64,000 nt of DNA from Myxococcales bacterium (GTDB lineage: Bacteria; Myxococcota_A; Polyangia; Fen-1088). Positions 50,551 to 59,673 of this stretch are shown here, in pieces (the first letter of the stretch is position 1; the number at the start of each line of letters is the position of its first letter). The DNA lies in contig JANXXE010000006.1 of assembly GCA_025350815.1 (NCBI GenBank), positions 1 through 64,000 of the forward strand. The letters run 5' to 3'. The notes below the pieces were generated by a model. That model made no database searches. It saw only the letters and a program-made list of their open reading frames with translations, and was not told the DNA's origin. The position numbers and the translations under genes were made by a program.

Positions 50551-53109
50551 TCACCCCGCGGGGGACCTGCTGGACAGGGCCTCGATCGCCGCGGACAGAG
50601 CGCCGAGCGGCTGGACGATTCGCTCGTCGCGGATCAGGTGCAGCATGGCTGCCCGCCCTTCCTCGATCGCCCGGTTGTCGCGCGCGCGGGCATACGCGGC
50701 CCGCACCTGCTGAATCAGCGGCACGAACAACTCGGCGTCGGCATCGGGGATGTGACGCCCGAGCGTTCGTTCCACGAACCCACCCGCGAGGACGCCGCGC
50801 GCGTAGGCCGCAAAGCGGTTGAAGTTCTCGTCCACGGCAACGGGGGGACCATCGGCGGCGGCACGCAGCAGGATCTCCCGGCTGGCGGCCACCGCGTGCG
50901 CAAGTTCGTCCTCGAGCAAGTCGCGAAGGAAATCTCGGTCGCGCGAAGCGACGCGTCGCTCACCCAGCCAGCCGGGCGGATGCAGGAACTCGATCGATTC
51001 GCGGGCGGCCCGCGCAAATCCGTTCTGCAACCGCGCGGGAAGGGCCAAACGCTCGGCAGCGACAGCGCCCAGAAGGGCGGCCTCTTGGCCGTCGAGAATG
51101 CGAGCAGGTTGTGGGCCACCCGGCTGCGCCCCGGGCGACGACTCGGCGAGGGTGCCGGCTTCAGCCGCGAAGCGACGCAAGCAGGCGAGGGCGGAGCTGC
51201 GCTTGAGCGCGCGTGCCTGGGCGAAGAAGTGCTGGTCCAGATAAGTGACCACCGCCGGCAGTCCGCTGGCCGCCAGTGCCACGGGATCTCCGCGTGTGGT
51301 CGCCGCAAGAGCGTCCCGCGCAGACAACGGCAACAACGCCTCGATGACGCCGCCAAGGGCAGTCTCGATGTGGCGGCGCAACTGTTGAATTTCGTCAGCG
51401 CCCAGCTGATCGACCTTGTTCAACACGCCGAGGATGCGTTTGCCCGATTGGCGCGCCTGGCCCAGCGCCTCGCGCTCGCTGGCCTTGGCGGCCTGGCCGG
51501 CAGCGAACAGCCACACGATGGCATCCGCCTCAATCAAGAACGCCCGCGCGATGGGTGCGTGTTCGGCGCGCAGGGAATTCAAACCGGGGGTATCGATCAC
51601 CTCCATGCGGCGAAGAAGCTCAAGCGGCGCAAATATTTCAACCGCACGCACCGCCGCCGCGTCCGTATCGACGAGGCCGCCCAGAAAGGCGCCCACTTCC
51701 GCCGCGACCAGATCCCGAACACGCCCGTCGTGGTACAGCACGCGCCCAGCTGGGGCACCCAGGCGCAGGACGTTTATCGTTGCTGTGGTCGGCGTGACGC
51801 CGACGGGCGCCACCACCTGGCCACACAGGGCGTTGATGAAGGACGACTTGCCCGCGTTGAACTCGCCCATTACGGCAATCGAAAGCGGCCGATCGAAAGC
51901 CTGGACCGCGCGCGTGGCAGATGCCCGCAGGGGCGCAAGCTCGGGCGTGCGTTCGGCCAGATCCCGGGCGAAACCCAAAAGAGCGAGCAGATTGTCCTCA
52001 GGCGGCGCCCCGGGCGACAGCGCGCGGGCCAAAAAACGCCTTGCCCCGTCGGTCGGTGCCAACTGCCCCAGCGTCAACAGTTGCTCGATGCTGATGCGCC
52101 CCTCGACAAAGGCGCGCGCGCACAGAACGTTGTCGTCCCCGGCGGCTGCGTCCGCGACAACCCGCGCGAGGGCGGCCTGATCCTCGGCGCCGAGACACAG
52201 GCGGATAAGCGCTACCCCCGATAGCCGCCTCGACCGCAAGGCGGCCTGCAGCGCCTCGTCGTAGCGGCCGGCACGTTCCGAGACGACGCACCAGGCGGCA
52301 AGGACAGCCGGCGCATCGGCATCGAGGCGCAGGGCCTCGCCACCGACGACCGTTGCCTCGTCGATGCGTCCAGTTTCAGCGAGGTGGCGGGCCAGGGCCG
52401 CACCGAGAATTGCGCGCGCACGAACACCGTTGGCACCGCCCTTGACCCCGGCGCGCGCCAGCGACTCGCGCAACAAGCGTTCGATGGCGGGGCTGGCGCG
52501 GGCCGCAGCAGCCGCCTCGACAATCAGGTCCACGGACGCGCCTGGCGCCTGCGCCGCACGCAACAACCACTGCCACGCCTCGGGATCGCCCGCAGCCGAC
52601 ATCGCGCGCCCGAGGTCGGCCGCAAGTCCCAGATCATTTGGGGCAAGCTCTGCGGCCTTGGTCAGCTCTTGCACCGCCTGGGCGGAAGCCCCGGCCTGCA
52701 GGGCCAACCGACCCCGCCCCGCGTGCGCGCGCGCCCGACGGGGATTGTCGGTGGCCGATGACAAGACCCGCCGCAAGGCATCGCGGGCCGGTGCCGCACG
52801 ACCGAGGCGGGCCAGAACTTCGCCCAGGCCCAACCACGCATCAATGGCGCCCGACGAGCGATCGACGGCGCGCCCGAAGGCCACCACGGCGCCGTCATCG
52901 TCGCCGCGCCGGACGCGCACTTCGCCCAGGGCCACGAAAACCTGCGCAACGTCGGGCCAGCGAATGCCCAACGCCACCAGACGCGCCTCCGCTTGCGCCA
53001 GTTCGCCCCGGTCAGCCTGGGCAAGGGCAACCGTTATTTCCTCGCGTACACCGTCGGGCGCGGCATCGGCCCCGCTTAGCGTCGCAGTCAGCCGATCAAG
53101 CAAACCCAT
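50551..53109 (-). CDS. Dynamin-like GTPase with N-terminal TPR-like repeats
   Basis: An 852-residue protein. Residues about 25-300 are TPR-like helical repeats (VFVALGEVRVRRGDDDGAVVAFGRAVDRS, AWLGLGEVLARLGRAAPARDALRRVL and others). The GTPase domain starts near 408 with P-loop GEFNAGKSS (415-423), a switch segment with TPTTA, DTPG (506-509) and NKVD (564-567). The C-terminal 230 residues are helical, as in dynamin stalks, and no membrane helix is evident. The motifs match the dynamin family rather than Era or septin GTPases. It is the last gene of a four-gene unit, 3 nt after the GT-C-like gene. A role in membrane remodelling is inferred. Confidence 0.82.
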   Translation of the reverse strand: MGLLDRLTATLSGADAAPDGVREEITVALAQADRGELAQAEARLVALGIRWPDVAQVFVALGEVRVRRGDDDGAVVAFGRAVDRSSGAIDAWLGLGEVLARLGRAAPARDALRRVLSSATDNPRRARAHAGRGRLALQAGASAQAVQELTKAAELAPNDLGLAADLGRAMSAAGDPEAWQWLLRAAQAPGASVDLIVEAAAAARASPAIERLLRESLARAGVKGGANGVRARAILGAALARHLAETGRIDEATVVGGEALRLDADAPAVLAAWCVVSERAGRYDEALQAALRSRRLSGVALIRLCLGAEDQAALARVVADAAAGDDNVLCARAFVEGRISIEQLLTLGQLAPTDGARRFLARALSPGAPPEDNLLALLGFARDLAERTPELAPLRASATRAVQAFDRPLSIAVMGEFNAGKSSFINALCGQVVAPVGVTPTTATINVLRLGAPAGRVLYHDGRVRDLVAAEVGAFLGGLVDTDAAAVRAVEIFAPLELLRRMEVIDTPGLNSLRAEHAPIARAFLIEADAIVWLFAAGQAAKASEREALGQARQSGKRILGVLNKVDQLGADEIQQLRRHIETALGGVIEALLPLSARDALAATTRGDPVALAASGLPAVVTYLDQHFFAQARALKRSSALACLRRFAAEAGTLAESSPGAQPGGPQPARILDGQEAALLGAVAAERLALPARLQNGFARAARESIEFLHPPGWLGERRVASRDRDFLRDLLEDELAHAVAASREILLRAAADGPPVAVDENFNRFAAYARGVLAGGFVERTLGRHIPDADAELFVPLIQQVRAAYARARDNRAIEEGRAAMLHLIRDERIVQPLGALSAAIEALSSRSPAG

Positions 53110-53112
53110 GCC

Positions 53113-54639
53113 TTACCTGTGTGGCTCCCAGATGCCACGCAGGAACGCGAACGTCCGCTCTTCTTCGGTATCGAAGCGGCGACCCGGAAGACTGAGCACG
53201 AAAATCACCAGCGCCGCCACGCCAAGCGCGATGAGCGCCGTCCGCAGGCGATGCCGGGGCGCGCGCAGGGCGAACACGCCGGCGGCGGCGAACACGATGC
53301 CGGCGGGCAAGAGCGACGGCAATCCGCGCAGGCCCAGCGCCGTGCCAAGTCCGTGGGGCGCGAAGCCTTCTTTCAACAGCCGCCAGGCCACATCGAACAG
53401 GGGGTTGTTGAACTGCACCGGGTAATGGGGGAACAGCACGCCCGAGACGCCGCACGTGACGACCGAGGCGACGACCAGGCCTGCCAGCCCCGCCGACAGT
53501 ACCGGCCGTGGCCCCCACCAGTCTTTCCAGGTCAGCGCGATGGCCCACGCCAAGAAGGGCACCACCGCTGCGATGTAGCGCGGCCCGCCGGCGCACCAGC
53601 CACCGCGCCAGTTGGTCATGCCACACAGAAAGACGGCCATGGCGCACGTGACGGCCAGGACCGTGGCGTGGGCCCTGTCGCCCGTACGAACGGTCTTCAC
53701 GACGGCGGCGACAAGTCCCGGCGCCAAAAACGGCGAAAAGATGAACAGGCCATAGTCCACATCGAAGAACGCCGCCTTCAGCACCTTGGCGCGCGGGCGG
53801 CCGAGGCCGAAGAAACCCTGTGTATGGGAAAGGCGAAAATTGTCATCGTCGATGTGGCCATAGGGAAATTCCCAGGGCTTGCCGAACAAGGCCGTGTGGT
53901 ACAGGCCCAGTAGCACCGCCGGACCCAGCGCGCCCAGCAAGAAGAATCCTGCGCGCCGCTTGTGACGAACGGCCGCGAAGACTGTCAGGATCGCGGCCGC
54001 AAACAGCGTCTGATATTCGAACACCACGGCGAGGCCGGCCAAGAGACCTGCGACGATCAATCGACGATTCGACTGCTCGCCGCTGCGGGCGTCGGCGATG
54101 AACAAGAAGCTGCTGAAGATTGCGGCCGCGCTCGGGGCGTGGCCGACGAAGCCGACGCCGTAGGTGTACATCATCGTGCCAAGGCCGAGCCCGACCACCA
54201 GCAGATCGCGCGCCCACGGTGAGCCTGTTTCGCGTTCGACTTGTCGGGCGAAAAACAACAAGAAAAGACACAGCGGCAGCGCCACTGCGAACACGCGCAG
54301 TGTCCAGGTCACCTCGCGCACCGAAGGCGATTGTCCTGTCAGAAGCCGCGACAGCCGATCGTGAACAAACATCACCGGCACGCCGAGCAGTGACGTCCCC
54401 GGTGCCTTGCTGGAATAAAGCCGCGTGCCGAAGGACGCGCGGTCCGCGACCTCGCCCCATTCGGCCTGCACGTCATTGATGGCGAACGTGCCGTGCGCGA
54501 CGATCGCGCGCGTCATCCAGATGCGCACGTTCTCGTTGGGATTGTTCAGCTTGGGAAAATACGGAAAGACGATCAGATACGCGACAGCCACGCACAGCCA
54601 GGCGGCGTGGCGGCGCAGGACGGTTTCGTTCCCCGTCAC
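53113..54639 (-). CDS. GT-C-like multi-pass membrane protein (paralogue of 2708-4330)
   Basis: A 508-residue integral membrane protein with about ten helices. It shares with the protein at 2708-4330 the segment FPYFPKLNNPNENVRIWMT, SSKAPGTSLLGVPVM, GMTNWRGGWCAGGPRYIAAVVPFLAW, GLRGLPSLLP and the final GIWEPHR. The charged first periplasmic loop with Asn, Asp and Glu residues (NDVQAEWGEVADR) is where GT-C enzymes keep catalytic acids, but this assignment is an inference. The GTG start is 3 nt after the dynamin gene upstream, and its end is 3 nt before the TPR-dynamin gene. That spacing ties it to the dynamin pair. Confidence 0.65.
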   Translation of the reverse strand: MTGNETVLRRHAAWLCVAVAYLIVFPYFPKLNNPNENVRIWMTRAIVAHGTFAINDVQAEWGEVADRASFGTRLYSSKAPGTSLLGVPVMFVHDRLSRLLTGQSPSVREVTWTLRVFAVALPLCLFLLFFARQVERETGSPWARDLLVVGLGLGTMMYTYGVGFVGHAPSAAAIFSSFLFIADARSGEQSNRRLIVAGLLAGLAVVFEYQTLFAAAILTVFAAVRHKRRAGFFLLGALGPAVLLGLYHTALFGKPWEFPYGHIDDDNFRLSHTQGFFGLGRPRAKVLKAAFFDVDYGLFIFSPFLAPGLVAAVVKTVRTGDRAHATVLAVTCAMAVFLCGMTNWRGGWCAGGPRYIAAVVPFLAWAIALTWKDWWGPRPVLSAGLAGLVVASVVTCGVSGVLFPHYPVQFNNPLFDVAWRLLKEGFAPHGLGTALGLRGLPSLLPAGIVFAAAGVFALRAPRHRLRTALIALGVAALVIFVLSLPGRRFDTEEERTFAFLRGIWEPHR

Positions 54640-54642
54640 GCG

Positions 54643-56454
54643 CTAGCCCTCGGCCCCGACGTCGGGGGCCAGCTCGGTCTGCTGCCACAGGGCTTGCCGG
54701 ATGTCTGCGATTTGCTCGTCGACGGCCTTGAGTCCGCGTTCCGATTCGTCGATCGAGGCGGCGACTGGCGTGCCAGCGACAGTGGCGTCGTGTTTGAGGC
54801 GCTCGTCAAGCGCACGCGCCAACACCTCGGCAATTCCGCGCGCCAGCGCAGAGCCCGCTTCGGCAACGAAGTCGTTCAGGCGCGCCGCGAAGCCATCGAT
54901 GATCTCGTCGAGCTTGGGCGCCAGCAGGGCGGCCACGCGGCGAACGGACGCGGGCGCCTGCCGTTTCGCCTCGGCCTTGATTTCCTGCGCCACCCGCGCG
55001 CGCAAGATGACGGCCAGGATGGGCACCGCCAGGGTCAGCAAACCGCCGACCAGCGTGTTCACGAATAGAAAGACCGTCGTGCCCAGCGCGCCGAGGGCAA
55101 AGATCGAGGCATCGTAACGGAAGCCATCAACGCCGATCGCGACGCGCGATTCCCCCACGGCCAACTCGGCGGCAACATCGTTCGTCAGCCGCGCGGCGCT
55201 CTCATTGGCGACCTCGATGACCGTCTGGGCCAGGCGCTCAAGCTCGGCCGCCACCACCGCGCCTTCCGCTTCAAGCCAGCTTTTCCAGGTGTCCTGGACA
55301 AACGCGCCCAGGTAACGCTGGATGTCCGGCGCCGTCGCTGCGTCGATCTGCGCCGGCAACACCTGGACAAACTCGTCAGTGAACGCCACCAAATCCTGGC
55401 GGACCCGCGCTTTTAGCCCGGTGGTTTCCGCCCGGATGGTGGCCGCCGCCCGGTCGAACGCGTGCCGCCCGGCCTTGAAGCGATCTTCGGCCCGCGCCAC
55501 CCGCTCGGCCAGTTCGGGCAGCGGCAAGTCCAGTGTCCGCCGGCGCATGGCCAGACTTTGGCGCACAAAACCTGACAGCCGCCCGGCATCGGCAAGCGCG
55601 TGATCGAAGACCAGCCGGCGCCGATCGCGACCCACGATCGCCTTCAGATGGGCGAAAAGCGGGATCATTCCCGAGCCCTCGACATCACCGGCCAGCGCCC
55701 GCCTGGCCGCGATGGGAAACAGCGGCGGCTCGGGCACGATTTCGCCCAGGTGGCGGCGGGCAAATGCCAGCGCCTCGGCAAGCTCGGCGGGCTCCAGCAG
55801 GTCGGCCTTGGTGATCACGAAGACCAGCCGGTCACGGGCCGAACGCAGGATTCGTTCTTCCAGGAACTGGCGTTCCGAGGCCGTCAGGATTTGTGTCGCG
55901 TCCAGCAGGAAGACTGCGGCGTCGGCGCGCGGCACGTAGCCATACGTGATGTCGGCGCGTTGGTCGTTGATGTCGTTGACCCCGGGCGTGTCGACCAGCG
56001 TGAGGTGGTCGCGCAAAAAAGCGGCAGGATGCCGGATGTCGAGATGGTCCAGTTCGGCGCCGTCACTGCGTCCGGCAGCCGCTTGCCCGTCGACGGTCAG
56101 CCAGTCGACCAGCTGCCGCGGCTCCAGCGCGCGCCGCTCGCCGCCGGCGAATACCGCCTCCACGCTGAACGATGCCCCATACTGAATGTGGGCGATGGCG
56201 GCCGTCGTCGGCGTGATGCCGACCGGCAGGACAGGCGCCCCCAGCAACGCATTGATGAAGGTGGATTTGCCGTGGTTGAACTCGCCCAGGACCACCAGCG
56301 AAAAACGTTCGTCTTCAAGCTTGGGCAGACGGGTCGTCCGGATATCGCGCGCCACGGAATAAAGGCCGGCGGCATGGGCCACGTCCGCCAGGTCTTCGAG
56401 TACCCCACGGATGGCGATTTTTTGTGCCTCCAGCGTTCCTGCGCGGGCGCTCAT
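54643..56454 (-). CDS. Dynamin-like GTPase with C-terminal membrane hairpin
   Basis: A 603-residue dynamin-family protein. The GTPase domain has P-loop GEFNHGKST (57-65), TPTTA (about 81-85), DTPG (155-158) and TKAD (215-218). A long helical region follows, then a hydrophobic hairpin at about 450-485 (GALGTTVFLFVNTLVGG, LLTLAVPILAVIL), the position of the membrane paddle in bacterial dynamins, and further helices. ATG 56454 overlaps the upstream M48-like gene by 4 nt (ATGA). The longer frame to 57075 is out-of-frame shadow of that gene. With the TPR-fused GTPase it forms a pair, as many bacterial dynamins do. Confidence 0.85.
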   Translation of the reverse strand: MSARAGTLEAQKIAIRGVLEDLADVAHAAGLYSVARDIRTTRLPKLEDERFSLVVLGEFNHGKSTFINALLGAPVLPVGITPTTAAIAHIQYGASFSVEAVFAGGERRALEPRQLVDWLTVDGQAAAGRSDGAELDHLDIRHPAAFLRDHLTLVDTPGVNDINDQRADITYGYVPRADAAVFLLDATQILTASERQFLEERILRSARDRLVFVITKADLLEPAELAEALAFARRHLGEIVPEPPLFPIAARRALAGDVEGSGMIPLFAHLKAIVGRDRRRLVFDHALADAGRLSGFVRQSLAMRRRTLDLPLPELAERVARAEDRFKAGRHAFDRAAATIRAETTGLKARVRQDLVAFTDEFVQVLPAQIDAATAPDIQRYLGAFVQDTWKSWLEAEGAVVAAELERLAQTVIEVANESAARLTNDVAAELAVGESRVAIGVDGFRYDASIFALGALGTTVFLFVNTLVGGLLTLAVPILAVILRARVAQEIKAEAKRQAPASVRRVAALLAPKLDEIIDGFAARLNDFVAEAGSALARGIAEVLARALDERLKHDATVAGTPVAASIDESERGLKAVDEQIADIRQALWQQTELAPDVGAEG

Positions 56455-57245
56455 GTGACAGCCGCCAGCAACCGGGCGACCTGGGCGTCGCAGTCGTCCA
56501 TCGACAAGGCCGGCGGGCCCGCAGCGTCTTCTTGTCCGAGTCCGCTGCGATAGAAGGTCGTCGCCGCAAACAGCTTCAGCGCCGCGACCCGCGGCCCCGG
56601 GGCGGCCGTCAGCTTGACCAGAGCAGCCGTCGTCGCCTCGAGATCCCTGGTGCACAGCAGGCTGGCGCGGTCGCAGGTGATCACGGCCCGCCGCGCCCAG
56701 CCGAGCAACGCCAGCACCGCCGGACGGGCCGCCCAGCGCACGACAAGGCCGCCCGTCGTTTGCAGGAAGTGCAGGGCCGAGAGGTACACCGCGTGGCCGT
56801 TGTGGATGTGCCCGCACTGCTGGCCGATGACCGACAGCAGTTCGGTATCGGACAGGCGATCGATGAGCGAACCGTCGACAACGACGACCGCATCGTCGGC
56901 CGCCCCCAGCGTGCGCGCGGTCAAACTGCCAAGGCCGGGGGCCACATAGACGCCGGGCACGGGGATTTGAAGAACGTCCGCGCAGTGTTCGACCAGGCGC
57001 TGGATTTGCGGGAACTGCCGGTCGCTGACGCGCACCGCGCTGGCCAGCAATTGAGTGCGGCCCGCGGTCTGCCAAAAGCGGGCACCGGCCTGCACCGCCA
57101 GCATCACCGGCGGCACCTTTTCGATCGTGGCGCGTACGCCCCGATCGCCGGCGTAGGCGTAGACCGCCCCCTGACGCGCGCGCGCCGACGCCTCACCCTT
57201 GCGGGCGGCGACGTAACGGCCAAACGAGATATCGGGCTTGGTCAT
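56451..57245 (-). CDS. M48-like protein lacking the zinc-protease active site
   Basis: A 264-residue protein with the fold markers of M48 (HtpX/Ste24-like) peptidases: PVPGVYVAPGLGSLTARTLGAADDAVVV, LSDTELLSVI and NGHAVYL. The place of HEXXH reads GQQCGH (residues 141-146), so the first zinc His and the catalytic Glu are both Gln. The usual third-ligand motif ExxAD reads VITCD, where Val188 replaces Glu. Only the second His (146) is kept. It is therefore probably a non-catalytic binding protein. It is first in the unit and overlaps the dynamin gene by 4 nt. The frame upstream of ATG 57245 is antisense to tadA and is not used. Confidence 0.75.
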   Translation of the reverse strand: MTKPDISFGRYVAARKGEASARARQGAVYAYAGDRGVRATIEKVPPVMLAVQAGARFWQTAGRTQLLASAVRVSDRQFPQIQRLVEHCADVLQIPVPGVYVAPGLGSLTARTLGAADDAVVVVDGSLIDRLSDTELLSVIGQQCGHIHNGHAVYLSALHFLQTTGGLVVRWAARPAVLALLGWARRAVITCDRASLLCTRDLEATTAALVKLTAAPGPRVAALKLFAATTFYRSGLGQEDAAGPPALSMDDCDAQVARLLAAVT

Positions 57246-57317
57246 TTCGGCCTGAGCCAGCCGCGTCAGCGGTGGGCGACCATGATAGCGCACGGCCGGG
57301 GTGCTTCTGGCTGTACA

Positions 57318-57833
57318 ATGGCGGATCTCATGTCGCCGCTGTCCCCTGCGCCCCTTGCCGTCGCTGCCCCGCCCGAAGTGTCTCCCAACGCGGAGGCTTT
57401 CATGCGCCGGGCGCTCGAGATAGCGGGCGAGGCCGCGCTGCGCGGGGAAGTGCCGGTCGGTGCCCTGGTCGTCGTGCGCGGCGAAGTCGTCGCGGTCGCC
57501 CACAACGAGCGCGAAACCCTGAACGATCCCACCGCGCATGCTGAGATCGTGGCTCTGCGGCGGGCGGCGGCGGCGCTGGGAAGCTGGCGCCTGGTCGACG
57601 CCGAGCTGTTCGTCACCATGGAACCGTGCCCGATGTGCGCGGGGGCCCTGGTCAACGCACGTCTGCGCCGCGTGGTGTATGGCTGCGACGATCCCAAGGC
57701 CGGCGCCGTGCGCACGCTGTACCGGCTGCTCGATGATCCGCGACTGAACCACCGGGTCGAGGTCGTTCCGGGCGTCCTCGCCGCCGAAAGCGCCGCCTTG
57801 CTGCGTTCGTTCTTCTCCCGCCTGCGCCGCTGA
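57318..57833 (+). CDS. tadA: tRNA-specific adenosine deaminase
   Basis: A zinc deaminase converting A34 to inosine in tRNA-Arg, 171 residues. The zinc and proton-shuttle motifs HAEIVAL and PCPMCAGAL are intact, with NDPTAHAE and the C-terminal YGCDDPKAGA typical of TadA. ATG 57318 gives a 20-residue extension before the domain. ATG 57330 in the same frame (MSPLSP) is an alternative. It is divergent from the M48-like gene, with a 72-bp gap. Confidence 0.92.
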   Translation: MADLMSPLSPAPLAVAAPPEVSPNAEAFMRRALEIAGEAALRGEVPVGALVVVRGEVVAVAHNERETLNDPTAHAEIVALRRAAAALGSWRLVDAELFVTMEPCPMCAGALVNARLRRVVYGCDDPKAGAVRTLYRLLDDPRLNHRVEVVPGVLAAESAALLRSFFSRLRR

Positions 57834-57836
57834 CGT

Positions 57837-58595
57837 TCAGCGCGCCGGCGCGGTACGGGCCGTGATGGTCGGGTCGGTGCGGCCGCGCAGCTCGCGCGCG
57901 CGCAAATCCGATATCGCCCGCGACAACGCCCCGGCGATCTTGTCCCAGCCCGCTTCAGTGGCCAGGAAATTGCCGTCCTGCGGGTGATCGAGAAAGCCGA
58001 CCTCGACCAGCACCGCCGGCATCTTGAGACCTTGCAAAACGTCCAGCTTCGCACCCGCCTGCTTGATGCCACGGTCGCGATCCGATCCCAGGGCATCGGC
58101 CATTTGCCATTCGATTCGCTGGGCCGCAGCCAGACTCTCGACGGCGGTCGCGCGCACCTGATGGGCCGCCCAGGCCCCGTCGACCGGCGATGCAGGCGCG
58201 ATGGCCGCCAGGCCCGCGTCGTGATCCACGCCCTGCACCGGCAGGACATAGATCTCGAAGCCCCGCTGCATCCCACGCGAGGGCCCAAACGGCGACGCGT
58301 TCGTGTGGATGCTGACGAACAGCCGCGCGCCGGCCTCGTTGCCACAGCGAACCCGCGCGTTGATGGGGACCAGAACGTCGGCCTCGCGGCACAGGACCAC
58401 ACGCAGGCCGCGCTCGGCCAGCAGATTCCTGCGAACGCGCCGGGCGATTTCTAGCGTCACGTGCTTTTCGTACAGCCCCTTGCGCAGGCCCTCGCCGCCG
58501 CAGTTCTTTCCGCCGTGTCCCGGGTCGACGGCCACAGTGAACCCCGCACCAGCCGGGGCCAACGCCAGCCAGCCAAGGACAAGCGCGGCGATCAC
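57837..58595 (-). CDS. N-acetylmuramoyl-L-alanine amidase (Amidase_3)
   Basis: A zinc amidase cleaving peptide stems from peptidoglycan, 252 residues. A signal peptide (IAALVLGWLALAPAGA) is followed by the catalytic domain. Zinc ligands are His in DPGHGG, Glu in YEKHVT and His in SIHTNAS; the catalytic Glu is in VLVEVGFLDHP. It is periplasmic. Inserts such as GVDHDAGLAAIAPASPVDGAW are usual in the AmiC type. The start is GTG. It is convergent with tadA (3-nt gap). Confidence 0.92.
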   Translation of the reverse strand: MIAALVLGWLALAPAGAGFTVAVDPGHGGKNCGGEGLRKGLYEKHVTLEIARRVRRNLLAERGLRVVLCREADVLVPINARVRCGNEAGARLFVSIHTNASPFGPSRGMQRGFEIYVLPVQGVDHDAGLAAIAPASPVDGAWAAHQVRATAVESLAAAQRIEWQMADALGSDRDRGIKQAGAKLDVLQGLKMPAVLVEVGFLDHPQDGNFLATEAGWDKIAGALSRAISDLRARELRGRTDPTITARTAPAR

Positions 58596-58678
58596 CGACC
58601 CAAGATATCACGCACGCTACGACGCCGGCTGCTGGAACAAAGGGGCGGCCCGCGTCCACGCGGCCTATACTGGCGGCG

Positions 58679-59659
58679 ATGAACGGGCGGCGCCTCAACC
58701 TCACGGCCGTCCTGGCCCTGCTGGCCGTGCTTGAGCTCGTCATCAACCGCATCGTGGGACACCTCTTCGTCCCGATGTCCCGCGCGAACACGCTGCCGGG
58801 TTCGGTGCTCGGCGAGACAGGGACCTTCTTGTTCTACCTGGTCGGCGTCCTGGGCCTATGGCTCTTCGCCGCGGGCCTCACCGGACTTTTGCTCAGACGG
58901 GAATTTTTCCCGCAGACCGTGCGTCTGACCGCCGCTCTGTTTGGCCTTTTCTTTGTGTTCTTCGCCGGCCCCGGCACCGTCTTTGGCCAGCTGCCACCGA
59001 GATTGTTCGTCCACCTGCAGACCAGCCAGGGATTTGTCGCGTGGACGCTGGCGCTCGCATGCTGGCGAAACGTCGCCCCTTTGCGCGCCAAGGTGGGCGT
59101 GACGCTATTTGCCCTGCCCAGCATCCTGCACGCAGCCGGTTTATTTGGCGCCCAGATGGGCTGGGGCCGGGGCGAACAACTGGCTGCGGATCTGTTTTCC
59201 GCAAGCGAGCTGGTCGGGCTGTTCGCGGGCGCGGCCTCGCCGGTATTGCTGTCACCGCGGCCCTTCGCAGGGTCAGCGCGGGCGCTTGCGCTGACCTGGT
59301 GTGCGGGCGCCGCCGTGCTGGGGCTGCTGGTGGCGGGCCTGGTCGCCAACTTCGAACTGATCCAAATGATGGCGCTTTACGGCTTGCGACTGGACATTCC
59401 GCCGTTGCGATCGGCCCAGGCGATCCTTTACCTGGCATTGCTGGCCGTGTCTGCCTGGGGCCTCACCACCTGCATCTTGCAATGCCTTGTCACCCCGGGT
59501 GGCACGCGCCTGGCCGGCTACGGGCTGATTCTGGTGGCCAGCGCCGGCCACCAGGTATCCACCGTCAGCCAGCTGGTTTTGGCCGCAGCGGGGCTGGTTG
59601 CGTTGGCGGTCGGGACGGCGCGCGCCGCACACCCAGCGGCCGCCCGATTCGCAACCTGA
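58679..59659 (+). CDS. Hypothetical integral membrane protein
   Basis: A 326-residue protein with eight to nine hydrophobic helices and short loops. No family was recognised. The helices are rich in Leu, Ala, Gly and Phe. Conserved-looking polar residues within helices (ELVINRIVGHLFVP, PSILHAAGLFGAQMGWGRGEQ) could bind a haem or quinone, but this is speculation. The start is ATG, with no close ribosome site other than GGCGG. An exact 11-bp duplication covers its stop codon. Confidence 0.55.
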   Translation: MNGRRLNLTAVLALLAVLELVINRIVGHLFVPMSRANTLPGSVLGETGTFLFYLVGVLGLWLFAAGLTGLLLRREFFPQTVRLTAALFGLFFVFFAGPGTVFGQLPPRLFVHLQTSQGFVAWTLALACWRNVAPLRAKVGVTLFALPSILHAAGLFGAQMGWGRGEQLAADLFSASELVGLFAGAASPVLLSPRPFAGSARALALTWCAGAAVLGLLVAGLVANFELIQMMALYGLRLDIPPLRSAQAILYLALLAVSAWGLTTCILQCLVTPGGTRLAGYGLILVASAGHQVSTVSQLVLAAAGLVALAVGTARAAHPAAARFAT

Positions 59660-59673
59660 TTACAACCTGATTA
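59652..59673. repeat. Exact 11-bp tandem duplication at a convergent gene junction
   Basis: CAACCTGATTA occurs twice in tandem. It contains the stop codon of the membrane protein and touches the stop codon of the convergent zinc-ribbon gene. The CTGAT core and 11-bp period match the array at 7215. Confidence 0.65.

Noticed and set aside
56455..57075. N-terminal extension of the dynamin gene upstream of ATG 56454
   Set aside because: This part overlaps the M48-like gene in another frame and its translation is low complexity. The 4-nt overlap start gives the normal dynamin N-terminus.
50551..57245. The dynamin pair as a known LeoA/LeoBC (Eleos) defence system
   Set aside because: The gene set differs: a TPR fusion, a GT-C-like gene and a dead M48 protein are present. 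The GTPases cannot be matched to those proteins by eye, so the name was not used.
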